A DNA stretch of 64,000 bases from Thuidium tamariscinum. Lineage: Eukaryota; Streptophyta; Bryopsida; Hypnales; Thuidiaceae. The notes beneath the pieces were generated by a model. That model worked only from the letters and a program-made list of their open reading frames with translations. It was not told the DNA's origin and did no database searches. Where the stretch lies: the NCBI GenBank assembly GCA_947034885.2, contig OX344751.2, positions 7,440,001 through 7,504,000 on the forward strand, read 5' to 3'. Position numbers and translations under genes: made by a program. This document shows positions 24,138-36,251 of the stretch, piece by piece; the first letter of the stretch is position 1, and every line of letters starts with the position of its first letter.

Positions 24138-25592
24138 CAAAAGCAAATGAAGGGTTTTCCTTACTCTAAATTACTTTGTATTATAAGGATGTCAAATAAT
24201 TTGACAATACAATAGCCATTTTTTTGATGATTTTTTGTGCACTAGTAATTTATTTTTTATATATTTTATTAGTGAAAATATAAAGACAAACATTTAGAAG
24301 TTTTATTCACCATCTGTGTCAAAATTTTAAGAACAACCATTAAAAATTTACATTGTAGGAACCTACTTGGCCATTCAATTGTTCAAGGGAAGCTTGTCTT
24401 TAAAACATTAACATAAGTAGTTTGAAGAACTTGATTGACATTGAAAGTTGAAAATTGACTTGAATATAAGAATATGAAATACATTTATCTACTATTACTT
24501 GTAATGGACTCCCAATCCATTTTGACTTTTATGATTTGTCTCATTTGTTTGAGCTACACTAAATTACCAAAGTCACGTTTTTTGTAAAGTGGCCAAAATC
24601 ATTTGCAAAGTGATGAAAGTCCCTATACGATATCAATTTCTTCCAAAATAAAAATTTATAGTGACACTAAAGAATTTTGAACCTTTGAATACTATAAACC
24701 CCTAATGATTTAAAGGAGGTGTACTTTCAAAATGGGCTTAAAGTACCAAGATCTTTAAGATTTCGTTTTTTCATTTTTTCATAAAATCAAATAGAATATA
24801 ACTGGGAATATAACAATAGGATTTTCTGGTTTTTATAGAAAGTGAGCAACTCAAAAAATTTAGATTATTTGAGCTTATAGTTAATTAGATTTAAGTTTGA
24901 AGTTTTATTTAGATCAATGAAAAAATAGGGCAATTCACTTTGAAAGAGCATATCTTCATGAGAATATTTTAAAACTATGACCTTTTTGCGCTTAGTGAAA
25001 GACAAAAAGATTGAAAATACTCTTATAGAATTTTAGAACATTCTAGTCATTTTGCAATTTTTGATGGAGCTTGCAATGCACAATGGTCATTGAATTAAGC
25101 ATAGTACATGTTTGTAAGAAAAGTAAGAATGGGAACACTTGTCATCCCCTAAAGCTTATTGGATTTACCTTTTTTGAAATAGGCAACAATCACATTGGTT
25201 GGATGGATTTTAGGTCCATGCCCAAATTGAAACAAAAAACATAAGTTGTAAGCTATACTACACTTAATTTTAAAGAATTCTCTAAGGTAGCATTTTAGTC
25301 AAAGATTGATGAAACTACCACCATTAGATTCATAATGCAATCCATTTCTTAAAAATAATTTATATTAAAAAAACCACCCTCAAAATTTGAGAACAAACAA
25401 CTCAAATAAGAAAAATAGCACCTTTAAAATGATCACTTGTTTTAGTAGGGGTTAAGATAAACTATCCCATTATGGGAAGAATGGGGAGCAAACTCATTGT
25501 GAACAACATTATAATGGTAGTGTATTTTCAAGTTCTGAAATATACATCACAATAAAAATTTTGCCCACAATGGACTTGCTCCCATTTTGTCC
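24138..25592. other. AT-rich intergenic DNA
   Basis: About 1.45 kb with no supported gene or repeat border. Confidence 0.4.
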
Positions 25593-26447
25593 TTACCCCT
25601 TAAGCATATACGCATCCAAAAAGTGGATGCACTTTAGTCAACCTTGATTTTAACTTTAAATATAACCATTTTTGGAATTTCACTTTGGCTAAGAAAATGA
25701 AGCTTGACAAGTTTTCTTTCAATTTCAACTTGAAATTTTGAAAAAATTCAAAAATTGAAAAAGTTATTGCAATTGCAAGTTCTATGTGTTAAAATCCCAA
25801 AAACACAATTTGTTGTATTTTTCATTCATACTTTTTTTTCTCTTAAAATGAATTTTCAATTTAAATTATAAAATTAAGTTTTCCATTGTTATCTTCATTA
25901 ATGGTAAATTTTTTAGATTATTCTAATATATATTCTAGTTGATATAATTATTTTTTATCCTTAACTTTGAAAAATAACAATAATTTGTAGTTACCATCAA
26001 AAAATTTGAAAAAATTTGAGTGAATAGGAAGTTCAATTTTCTATTAGTAAAAAACATCAAATTTTTATACCTCTATTCAATAAAGTATTAAATGTGGTTT
26101 AATAGGCAAATATTACTTCAAGGTCTTTGTTGTGGTTGTTTGGGGTTTTAAAAATAGAATAATCAGTTAAAATTTTTGTAGACTAATATTCATTGCTACT
26201 TGTAATTCTTGAGAAAATTTCAATTAATTTGGATCATTTCTTCTATTCTCACTTATTTATTTCTAGGTTTTGCAACAAAAATGATAACAATTATAATTTT
26301 TTACAAAATCAATTGAAATTTCTCCTAATATTACATTCTCCATAGTTTGAAGTAATAAAAATATAAGATCAATATTTGAATGCCATCTAATATGCTAAAT
26401 TCACCTTAGACATGATGTTTGACCAAATGGGAATGGTTAAGGGGTAA
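25593..26447 (+). mobile_element. Family P element, copy 2, in the SSB promoter region
   Basis: Copy of 10601-11464 with better preserved ends: TTACCCCTTAA on the left and TTAAGGGGTAA on the right, a perfect 11-base terminal inverted repeat. Its right edge is about 60 bases from the telo-box and 415 bases from the mitochondrial SSB start codon. Confidence 0.88.
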
Positions 26448-26496
26448 TGACCAATTAGTAGGCACTGAAAGATCAATTTGAAGACCTTGGATGTAG

Positions 26497-26530
26497 ACGT
26501 CACCCGAAAACCCTAAAACCCTAAACCCCT
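26497..26530 (+). promoter_or_regulatory. Telo-box cluster and GACGTCAC motif upstream of mtSSB
   Basis: GACGTCAC (bZIP-type ACGT core) at about 26497-26504 is followed by AAAACCCTAAAACCCTAAA at about 26507-26525. Tandem AAACCCTA telo-boxes are common in promoters and leaders of plant housekeeping genes active in dividing cells. A reverse-orientation GGGTTTAGGGTTTAG also lies in intron 1 (about 27158-27175). Confidence 0.6.
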
Positions 26531-26861
26531 CCACCCCGCATTCGCAAGGGTCGCGACCAACACCCTCAGAAACCTCACCACCACCGAATCTACGAGATAA
26601 TAGACTCACCCTCCATTTCTTCGGGTTCCCTTCCCGCCCCTGTCTTTTCCCATTCCGGGAGGCGGCCCTTCCCCTGAAACTTTGATCGCTCTTGTCAATC
26701 CCACGGAGCTCTCAACCTCTGTTTTGCACATTCGGCGAGAATTTCAAGAGCATCGAACACACGTTTTGCGTTAGAGAGAACGCAAGGAATTGCTATTCCA
26801 CTTGTCGAAGCCTTTTCGTACTCGCTGTGGGGAAATAGCAAGCACGACGTTGAGTGCCGAG

Positions 26862-29128
26862 ATGGCCTCTCATCTGTCGCGTGCAGTGGCGAAGAAGCTG
26901 TACTCGCTCGGCGCGGGTGGTATGACTCGTTTCATCTATTGTAGTTGATGATCCTTGTATGGATTTGGGGATTATCTATTCAACTTTAGGATTAATTTTG
27001 AGTTTCAATGGTGAGCGACAATGTGGGATACAATATTGGTGGTGATGATACGTGGTGGTGGTGTGTCGTAAACTCTGAATTTTGGATTACGTTTTTCACA
27101 CGGATCGATGAATGCTTGGGAAAGCGCATGCCGGCTGTTCCCTGTTCGATGTAGGGCTCAGGGTTTAGGGTTTAGACTTGATTGTCTTGCTTGTGAATGA
27201 CTGAGGAGGGTGAGGAAACTTTGGAGAGAAAGTCGAGACAATAATGTACTAACCATCATGTATGAATCAATGGATGGTTCTAACTTACATCCGTACAAGA
27301 GAGTTCTATGTAGCTGCAAACCTCTCAATGTCAAACGGTTGGTAAACCCCTAAAGATCATTGGATAATTCAAGTTTTGAGGATTCATAAGTCACTTGCAT
27401 TGTAAAAAGCACAGTTTTTGAACCTATCCGAAGCTTCTTCTTCTCCTGTTGAGAAATTCGTAATTACATTTTAAGCCTCGTATTCTCTCACTCTGCTTAA
27501 GATGTCTCCATGCCTGGTATAGTCATCAATTGATACCAGGAAAGCGGATGATCTCTGCACTTGTGGAGTTTATAATTAAATTTTGGTTTAATCTGGACCT
27601 TGTTCTTTATTTGCAGGGAGCTTACGGACGTTGGGGTCTGCCTCAGCGAAGGTCAAATTTTATAGCACGCAGGGATTTGACGATGCATCTCAAGATGCTG
27701 TGTCGGAGCTGAACACGCAAACACCAGAAATTGATCAGGGTCATCAGTCAGATGCTGCTCCCGAATTTTTTTCGTTTGATTCTCCCGCTGCCGTTCCATT
27801 GAGTGGAGATCAACCCGCAGCTCAGCCTCAGGAGAGCTATTCGATTGGCCGCATTTATCAACCTCGTGGGGTCTTTAAGGTAATGAAGTCTGCAGGCCCA
27901 GATGATTCTCTTATGAAACTCAATCATTCATGGTTGCGACTACACAATATATACTGGGGGAAACATTCATGGTGGGTGATTTTAGAATCATAGTTAGAGT
28001 TAGAGTTTACCTCTAAGTGCCCAAATTGAAAATAGTGGCTGCTTGCATACCTTTAGGAATTGAAAATGATTCATATAGAAAACTTCAAGGAAGACCCAAA
28101 ATTTGTGCCAATAATGAGAATCACCATATCCTACTTTTCTAAACAACAGAAATACGTTTTGAGAGTTACTCTATTTACTATTAGCTTCCAAAGTGGGCTT
28201 CCTATATTTAGTTTTGCTCTGAGGGCATCTCTTAAAGGGGTTTAGTTAACAGCGTTCCCTTTGTGTCGGATCTCCATAGTTAAGTAACTTTGCATAATTT
28301 CAGTGGCATATCTGTGTTAATTTTGCTGACCAGACCTTGTTTGTTTCATTCAATGTTTAGGCTATACTTTTGGGGGAGGTTGGTCTAGCTCCCGTTCAAA
28401 AAGTTCTGAAGAGTGGACGAGCAGTTACTATCTTCTCTGTGGGCACTGGAGGAATGCATCTTAATCGTAGAATGTTTGATGGGGAGACTCCTGAAGAGTT
28501 TGCTGAGCGTAGCAGCATACAGTGGCATAGAGTAGCTGTTTATCAGGAAAAAGTTGGGCACCTTATCTTGCGCTCTATGAAGCAGGGGTAAGTTCCCTGG
28601 AAGATATGTCTGGTTCTTGGGATAGATGCTGAGATGGTTAGTTGCTGAACCTTTTTTTTTCTCAGGTTCTTGCCTTGTGTTTGGATTCCAACAATGTACA
28701 GTACATTGATGATCGTTTGTTAATGTTACCAGGACACAGGTGTATGTCGAGGGCAACATTGAAACAAGAGTTTACAACGACCCCAATACGCAACAAGTGA
28801 AGCGCATTCGGGAAATTGCAGTACGCCAAAATGGTACATTTGTGTGCCAGTGTAGTTCCTTCATTTTAACCAATTACGGGTTGTATCACGACAAATGGGG
28901 TCGTTTAAGCAACTTCAAACCTTTCATGAATTTCTCTTCGTGGGTAGTGCCACATGTTTTGTTGTGCTGTACCAAGGAATCTTTTAACAGATATGGTTTC
29001 TGCATTGGAATGCAGGACGCCTTTTGTTCATGGATCCAACATCAAAAGCTAAGGAGCAATTCGGGGAAAATCCTTTGGAGTCATTAGAGCCAATTACGCG
29101 CCAATCAGAGCAGCCCCTAGAGGCATAG
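26862..29128 (+). CDS. mtSSB: Mitochondrial single-stranded DNA-binding protein, five exons
   Basis: Binds single-stranded DNA in mitochondrial replication and recombination. Exons 26862-26919, 27617-27879, 28361-28587, 28733-28833 and 29016-29128 join in phase (58+263+227+101+113 = 762 nt), giving 253 residues and a TAG stop. All introns are GT-AG. Residues 1 to about 45 are rich in Ser, Ala, Lys and Arg with few acidics (MASHLSRAVAKKLYSLGAGG), as in an organelle presequence. Residues about 45-100 are a low-complexity linker. The OB-fold follows: GEVGLAPVQKVLKSGR, VTIFSVGTGG, QWHRVAVY, YVEGNIETRVYND and IREIAVRQNGRLLFM, which match the plant SSB pattern closely. The acidic tail lacks the bacterial DDDIPF ending, as expected for organellar SSBs. 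A telo-box precedes it. The gene looks intact. Confidence 0.93.
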
Positions 29129-30202
29129 ATGGAATACTGTGCCCCATTCTCTACAGGAGTTTGGCTGAAGTTACAACATCTGGTGATTTATGGTCTGGAT
29201 CCCTCTCTTCACCCTTCCTCTAAAATTGTTATCTGATCTTTGTAGGTGCCTTAAACAACAGTGATTCTTATCAACGTCACAAGGAGGATTCCACAACGTC
29301 ATCACTGATCATCATTTTAGAGTACGGTGATAATCCCACTTCGTGATATTTTACCACATTGTCCTACAGATGAGTTACACTTCTGTGATTCTGTAACGAG
29401 AGAACGTCTCAATTTCTACAGAAAACCATTTTCTAAAGCATTAATGCGGAGGAAGAATTTTGCAAGTGGTGTCCGGTTAGCATGTTTATTTTTGCACTGC
29501 TTCAAACGGTTTCCTTGATGTGTACTCCATTTTCGCAGTGTTGATGTTCTGTGGAGGTGTGCTTTTGAGTTGATGGTCATTATCTCTTGAATATTTACAA
29601 GATGCATTAAATTGACTTCTTACTCAAAGATGCTTGAGGTGTTTGGAATGGACGCATATCCTAGATACGTTGAACGTTGACGAGACAGTTGAAACGGAAC
29701 TAGAGTAACAGGTCAGAACTTGTCAATAACTTCTTTATTGGTGTTACACTCTTCAACCCGCGAGATATGCTCTTAGTATATTACTCCGTAACATATTTAG
29801 GGAGTCTACTTTCATTGGGGGATCACTCAATAGAACTCACTGAAGAGATCACTTTGGGGTATTGAATCTATGTCTATTTCTTACGCCGTCATTCAAGGTG
29901 GGAGATCATGAGGATCACTATTACAGGAGCCGCAGACAACCCCTGATGCCTGTTCAATATGAGTGTCCATGGACCAATTTAGCCAAAGTCGTGATTTCTC
30001 GAACCTGATGTTCGCTAATTGAAGGCCAACTAAGTGTTCATTGGAAGGGATGAGCAGCTGTTGGTAAGAGGGGTCAATCAATAGGAGACTGGACCAGCTC
30101 CCTAACGGTTTTCGTATCCTACGTAGTCGATTACTTCAAGCACTACAACAGGCTTCATAACGTATTAGCCTAAGTTCATAGCTGCATACTGAAGGTACAA
30201 AG
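29129..30202. other. 3' flank of mtSSB and intergenic DNA
   Basis: Probable 3' untranslated region to about 29300, then sequence of average composition with no supported gene. Confidence 0.45.
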
Positions 30203-30409
30203 TTAGTACCGTCGCAGACGGGCGTAGCAACCAGGCCGGGAGCACATGACTTCGCGGTTCCAGGTGCACCAAACGGGGATGAAGCACATGCGGAAGACGC
30301 GGCGCACTCGTACTTTGGAACACCCACCACCGCAGAGACCGCAGGTGCCCGGAGCGTGCCTACTCCTCGTCACCTTATGCTTCTCGTCACAGATGCAGCA
30401 CAGAAACAT
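30203..30409 (-). CDS. Small zinc-ribbon protein (68 aa)
   Basis: ATG at 30409 gives a 68-residue single-exon frame starting MFLCCICDEKH. It has two CxxC-type pairs: CGLCGGGC in the middle and, after CFIPVWCTWN, a C-terminal CSRPGC. The order hydrophobic start, CxxC, a basic stretch with (V/F)RMCFIPVW, then a second Cys pair matches the small plant zinc-ribbon proteins whose members read CxxC...FFVPVW...CxxC. Their molecular function is not established as far as I know. GC content is clearly above the surroundings, supporting real coding. The frame is open upstream to 30529, but this ATG gives the family's usual start. It lies about 190 bases from the left end of the inverted duplication. It could be a processed copy or retrogene, as there are no introns. 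Confidence 0.6.
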   Translation of the reverse strand: MFLCCICDEKHKVTRSRHAPGTCGLCGGGCSKVRVRRVFRMCFIPVWCTWNREVMCSRPGCYARLRRY

Positions 30410-31698
30410 GATGCCCTCTTTGTTGGAATGACCGGTGACTATGTCGAGTAGGAAGTTGAAGAAATGTGATTTCGCCGGCCGGCGTGAATGAATAGTCCGT
30501 TTCGTCAAGATTCCACACCGAAATGCCAAGGACTAGCTGGAGGCGCCCGAGGAAGGTTTATGATCACCTTGATGTGATTGATCCTCTTGTCGAAAGATGC
30601 AGCAGCGTAGTTCCTCCGGCAGCCTGCAAGATGTGTACACTAGCATTACTCCCTAGCTTGCTTACCAATGTGATAGAAATCAATGGTCTGTTAATTGAAC
30701 TATCAATGTGCAAGTGATGAGATTAGGGTGTCAAAGTGCGAGACGTGTGCAATTGAGGCTGCAGGTGATTTGATTGTCAAAAGTTGTACGTGGGACCTCG
30801 TACTTTCAGATCAGATTTTGGGGGAGTCGGGTTTGGAGAGAAAAATCAAAGAGCCACTGAAGTAGGAATCATAAGCTTTGAAACTCCTAGTCTGTTACGA
30901 GAAGGGTCGATTACATGCAGGAGGGCCCGCTCAATTGCACGGTGGAAGTCGGTAGGAGACCAAGTTCTATACTCGCCACGCAGGAAAAAAATCAAAGAGG
31001 TCTCAAAGAACCTAGTCTGTTGAGCTTTCAATTTTCTCATTCTCATCCCCTTTCACCGCATCCGTAGCTCAAAAAATGACAAGGTCTAGTACATTCATCA
31101 AATACAAATCTTCGCCTCGCATTCCTCACTCATCTTCAACCCTCAGCAAATTGAATTACAAATGGCGCTTACTAGAGGACTCTAATGAGACGACATCCTA
31201 CAATCTTAAAACATGGAGAAGACACAACCATGACTTCTAACGATTCCAAATGAAACCAAGGCCATGTATGTGCTGCTTAGAGGACAGCACCTCGATCACT
31301 GGGTGTATATCTCCTACACCCAAGTATAATACAACAGTGGTGCGAGTGCTATCATACCTTCCACTGAGCAATCCCTCATATTCTTTCTGCACCTGGGACG
31401 TAACAGAACACCTTCTACTCCATAGCCCATTCGGGAAATGGGATGTTACAGAAAAGATATGAAATTGCTTCTCTTAATCTGGTTAGGTGCTGATAAGTCT
31501 TGCACGTCAAAGTACGGTACAAACGGAAACCGGACTCCGAGCGCCCCAGCAGTTCTGCATACATCGGGGAAGACACATCCAGATTGGGCAAACCACGCGG
31601 AGGGTAATTTCAGAGACCGTATCACGATATGGCACACCCATTGTCGAATGGAAATTTGATAAACCATCCTACGACTCTGCTAGTGATCGAAGGGTAAC

Positions 31699-32062
31699 TT
31701 ACCTGGAGCTCATGCATCTGAATGCGTTTGTTACAAATTCACTGCGCTTGGGAATACTTATAAGATAATCGTAGAGACCCTTTGTTGTGGGTGTGCACTG
31801 CGCAGGCGACGCGACCTGGCGACGTCGCCGGAGTCCCTGTCGAAGTGGCCGGAAACCCTGCTTCGACCAGGAATCTTCTGAATTCGGCCTCTCTTCGTCT
31901 TTGTCGGTAGAGTATCCTCCATTTGCACGGCATCGATGCACACAATAGACGGCGCAGGACACCATTTGGGCGGTGCTCCACCAATTCCGCTTGGAGCATA
32001 GACCACAAACCTTGACTTGAGAGCAACTTTCTAATTTCATAACAATATTTTGAAGGTCTCAC
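31699..32062 (-). pseudogene. Duplicated coding-like exon of unknown gene, arm 1
   Basis: All three minus-strand frames are open for 82-113 codons and GC content is above the surroundings. The block ends at a strong donor (AGCTCCAG|GTAAGTT) near 31699. One frame reads EERPNSEDSWSKQGFRPLRQ and continues to FVTNAFRCMSSR at the donor. No domain is recognised. The counterpart in arm 2 (about 56765-57095) has lost the donor through a 24-base deletion and shows several substitutions. Probably one exon of a gene whose other exons were not duplicated. Confidence 0.35.
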
Positions 32063-32817
32063 TCACTCCAGTACTGTAGTGGATGGCCCGCCTACTCCTC
32101 CAGCAGTAAATCACGGTAAACAGAAACTCGGGTGCCTGGATTTGTGTGGCATTTTTTAGTATGTAAACAACGTGCTTTTGTAATAGAAACCCTGATTGAT
32201 GACCGGGGTGAACTGCCCCTGTGGCTTGCTCGTCCGCGAGGGAAAAAGCTGATTTTCTTAATTTTCCACTCATAATGAAATTTGCAAATTCTGAATTCAT
32301 ATTTTCCATCAGAGACCCAGAATTAGCGAGGACAGGTCAAGAGCATACCCTAAACACGGCTCAAATTAGGGGGCTTTGTTATTACATGCACCCCTGGAGT
32401 GGCTTGGGGGGACGAGCGAGTGCGTTCACCACGACCAAAAGCTTATGTCTTTGTACAAGTTCGTTATTTAACTCAGGTTCACCAAAGGGCTCATACAGGA
32501 AGCTCCTATTCAAATACGGCAAATTCCCAAACATTCAGCGATTGAATTCGTCATCTGAGACTCAATGAATAATGCAGAAAATTACATAATTATACGCTCT
32601 TTCAAGAGGTAAGTTCTCAAAACCGACTTTTTTTTTTTCAATTCCTGATTTTGCAAGCCGTAGCTGGCCGCCAATTTCATCTCCATGTGCAAAGTGTTCA
32701 TGTCTGGACACAAATTTGGGCAATTGCAATCTCTCAAGAGGTCAAGGTCAGCTACCAAACCTTGTCATCTTCAAAAAAACCTAACCCAAAGGAAAAGGAA
32801 GGAAAAATTAAAACTCA

Positions 32818-33176
32818 CATTAGAGAAAATATCGACTCTCCAGAGGGCCGTCTAACTTTGACAAGCCGGTCTATATAAGGATTTCTGTGTTAGCTTGATT
32901 TCTGTGTAAAGTGCCCGATTCCTGACCGGAGATGCCGTTCAGCTTGTGTGAATATCTTCACTGCCATGGAGAATATGTCAGTTTTTACAACTTTCGACCA
33001 ATGAAGTTGAAGAGCTCGTATTTCGAAGCTCTGACGTTTGGCTACACTGTTGAGTGCATGACACTTGTCCGTTACAACTATAGGAGAAAATTTTTGACTC
33101 ATACTAAATAAATGGAATAAGGGTCCCTTTCGTCACTTCTTAGCGGCCCTCTGGAGAGTCCAGATTTTCTCTAATG
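32818..33176 (-). mobile_element. Non-autonomous Mutator-like element, copy 2 (arm 1 only)
   Basis: Reverse-orientation copy of 8883-9242 with both terminal repeats intact (CATTAGAGAAAAT and ATTTTCTCTAATG). Arm 2 has the empty site: its sequence near 53932-53936 joins the two flanks (AAACTCAC then TTTTGAATC after reverse-complementing) without the element. No 9-10 base duplication is visible here, unlike copy 1. Confidence 0.85.
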
Positions 33177-33741
33177 CTTTTGAATCTAGGATTGAACGCT
33201 TCAGGTGGTGTTTGTACTTGGCAGCATGAACAAAATCCTGTGACTGGATCTAGTTCCAGTCCAGAGGACGAGTGAATGGGACATTGCATACATTCGAAAA
33301 GGGGCCGGTGTCCATCATTGCATCTTGCACAGTCCAATTCATGGACAGGCTAGAGTCCCTAGACGAACTTCAAGTCATATTTGTTCATGAAACAGAGCAT
33401 TGAAAGCTACTTACAAGACCAACCGATTATGTTTATATTCCCACGTACAAACACATGTCAAAAACAATTGAGCAATGCAGCAAAGACATGGTAATTAAAC
33501 AGTCATCCGTTACAACCCCAAATAAAACCAGCATCACAGACTTCGCCCTCAGTGCTGTGTTGAATAGGAAGGAGCAATTACTAATGCTAAACCTGATAAT
33601 GACAAGTCATGTAATCTCAAAAAGCACAAACCCTGTTTCCAAGGAGCCAACCGACATGAATCGATTGGAGACCACACCCAAATACGACAGATGCACTCAG
33701 GAATAAACCTGAAGTAGAAGAGAGTTTCCAAAGTGGAGTAA

Positions 33742-34086
33742 ACATAAGAGGATTTTCAGCTGCAGTAAGAGACTGCGAGTTCCCAGACGCTGGGAACGCA
33801 TTGGGAACGCTGGGAACGCGATGCTGATGTGGTCGAGCGATTGCCACGTCAGAAAATAATATTTTTTTATTAATTTTAATTAAATATTAAATATTTTTAA
33901 AATATTTTTTTAAATCATTTTTTCTCTCTTTAATACATTCTGAAGTTTTTTGAAAAAAAAAAATTTTAATTTTTTTTTGCAAAATTCAAAAATTCAGACC
34001 AGCAGGGTGCTGGTCTGCAGCAGTGGGAACAATTTCGGGGAACACCCCTGAAACGGTCTCTTGGGGGCCCAGAAATCCTCTTATGT
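33742..34086. mobile_element. MITE-like element B, arm 1 copy
   Basis: Inverted ends ACATAAGAGGATTT and AAATCCTCTTATGT, then AAGAGAC / GTCTCTT. The core has GTTCCCAGACGCTGGGAAC, three GGGAACGC words, CCACGTCAGAAAATAATATT and the hairpin ACCAGCAGGGTGCTGGT. Present in both duplication arms, so it predates the duplication or was spread by conversion. Confidence 0.82.
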
Positions 34087-34220
34087 CATAACAATCTCTA
34101 CTACAGTGGACTTCAATCTGGAACTATATTCCATCTTAAGTCAATTATTGGCAACTCGAGCAACTATTCAGTGAACACAAATTCTGGATGACAACAACAA
34201 TCGAGCTAGTAGTCACAATA

Positions 34221-35483
34221 TCAAAAGTCTACAAGACCAGCACACATGCCGTAGAACATAATATCACTGCACTTGTCCAAAGTATGACCTGGAAGCTTTT
34301 GCCAACATTTCTCCAACAAGTTGAATTTCATTTGGCGCCCTTCCTTGCACGAAATGATAATCGAATCCGCACATCCCACAACAATCGGCATTTCACAGGC
34401 CTTCTTCATCTCTTCAGGCGCAATGAGTTTGCAAAATATTTGAATCTCCTCTACTTTCATCACCTCCTTAGTCTCCAACACAATCTTCCAAATGCTTAAT
34501 GTCACCATCTGTGCCTTCCGTTTGGTGAACATCACCATGTACAACCGACCTAAGCTAACTACGAGTTGTAAATATTCTTCTTTTGGAATTGAGAGAGGAG
34601 GAAAGTTGACATCCATTTGGCACTAGTCACCAGTCACTAAATCACAAGAGTATAACACTATTGGGTAAAACATTGGCTAAGTGGGGATACCAGAGAAGTC
34701 CACAAACAATGTGTAGAAAATCCCCTTCATGAAGATGCTAGAGTAGGCAGAAAGTCTAGTGTCCGATACTTCACAAAGTATCCTCCAAGTTGAGATTGTG
34801 GACTCGTAAAGAAAAAGGTTTTGGCTTTTGGTTGTGTCCCAACACATCTCTATGGTAACAATTTTGTAGGTTTTGGTCGCATTGTCCACTGACATGACAA
34901 TGTTGCGGTGGTATGATTCTGGAAATTCAGGTAATTTTGGAATTTCATGGAAGCTCTTGCTTATAGGGTTGCAAACAATATGCACTTGTTGGGGCTTTGT
35001 TTTCCATTTTGATACATAATACATTACATAGATGAGCTCTCTATCCACAGCTAATGTATACTTGTACCATCCATAAGGCAAATCCTTTAATTTTCTGGAA
35101 ACATAAGAATCCATAATGAAAGAATCAGACAACTTGTAGACACGCTTCTCTATTGGGTCTAGTACCTGCCACTCTAGGCTTGTTCTTCTATAAATTGATG
35201 TCCGGACTAAGATCAATTTTGTAGAGATGAAGATTGAGGATGCTTTGCGAGGAGAATGGGTGCGAAGTCTTGTAAAGCTTGGTTGAGAGATGAGATGATT
35301 CCATTCCTTGCAAACCAAACGGAAGCGACAAAGTACATGCATTGGAAGAAAAGCCAACACATTCTCAAGCACTTCAAGGGGCAAATCTTTCCATATTGAG
35401 CTTGACATGGATTTGCTAGAGATCTCCATCACAATCTCTTGAATAGAGTAGGGTTTGATCTTCTTTTCTTGGGTTTTTGTCAC
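34221..35483 (-). pseudogene. F-box protein gene interrupted by two in-frame stops, arm 1
   Basis: A 421-codon frame in which codons 269 (34679-34677) and 287 (34625-34623) are TAG. Before the first stop are 268 codons: a basic leader, an F-box at about residues 28-74 (WKDLPLEVLENVLAFLPMHV, then RLVCKEWNHLI) and the start of a beta-propeller-like substrate region (LEWQVLDPIEKRVYKL, CNPISKSFHEIPKLP). After the second stop the same frame continues with propeller-like sequence (LQLVVSLGRLYMVMF, KFNLLEKCWQKLPGH) to 34221. An intact version would be an SCF ubiquitin-ligase substrate receptor. The first codon of the open stretch is GTG after TGCACTTCAG, an acceptor, so either translation starts at Met19 (35429) or an upstream exon exists. 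A truncated but functional 250-268 aa F-box protein cannot be excluded. Confidence 0.75.
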
Positions 35484-36067
35484 CTGAAGTGCACATCAAT
35501 TAGATGGTTAAGGAAATCAATTATTGAATATTCATAGGTCCTTGTATCCTCTATAGTACAAACTGTGATTTCTATAACTCTAGTTACTTTAAAGTCAACA
35601 TTTTGCAATTACTAAAAGACTACTATGGCAATGTTTTATCCTCAAAAGTAGATACAATGAAATCTTCTCTATAGAAGCTAAAGTTCAAAATTTGCCAATT
35701 TCATCAGTATTGAATTTGAGAGAAGGATCAAATTGATGAAGTCGAAGTGGAACTTTGAAGACCATGCAACAATGTTAGTTAATAGTTCTACAATTTAGTA
35801 TTTTGTTAATTATTTCAACATTAAATGAACTCATGAGGTAAACTAACACAAAATATTTGTGCTTCCATTGTGCATACAACATTGAAATACATGAAGCTTG
35901 ATGGATAGAATTTGTATAGAGGTTCCTTGGGATTGTTGGAGGCAAATATTTTGATTATTGATTTCAATGGTACAAAAACCGAAAGTCGCCAAGATTGCCT
36001 CAAAGGAAGCATGGAATCATATCTTCCATACAGTGACTTGAAACTTTCATAACATGAGTGAAATATA

Positions 36068-36251
36068 TTCCTCCTACCTCTTGACACAATTGCTTAAGTT
36101 TTGAAGCCACCCACCTTGCCTCTTCAATAGAACTTCTTTCAAATGATCCAAGCACAATACTATAGTATCCAAGTTCAAAATTTGTATGCTTGCAGTTTGC
36201 ACAACAAAATAGAATTTTATTAAAATGACACAAGCTATTTTTTATTAGCAA
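36068..36251 (-). other. Candidate upstream exon of the arm 1 F-box gene
   Basis: An open stretch ends at LGSFERSSIEEARWVASKLK followed by QLCQE and the donor CAAGAG|GTAGGAGG. Splicing in phase 0 to the acceptor TGCACTTCAG before 35483 would give QLCQEVTKTQEKK and add a helical leader before the F-box. The frame is shared by arm 2 (about 49504-49682). This is inference from splice signals only. Confidence 0.3.

Noticed and set aside
26507..26530. Telomere-like CCCTAAA repeats
   Set aside because: Only two to three units in a promoter position; a telo-box rather than an interstitial telomere array.
30784..31023. 79-codon frames conserved between arms (30784-31023 and 57433-57672)
   Set aside because: Conserved only as part of the duplication; changes are not biased to third positions by eye and no motif is present.
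33617..33847. 76-codon frames in both duplication arms (33617-33847 and 53259-53489)
   Set aside because: They run into MITE-like element B; conservation follows from arm identity, not coding constraint.
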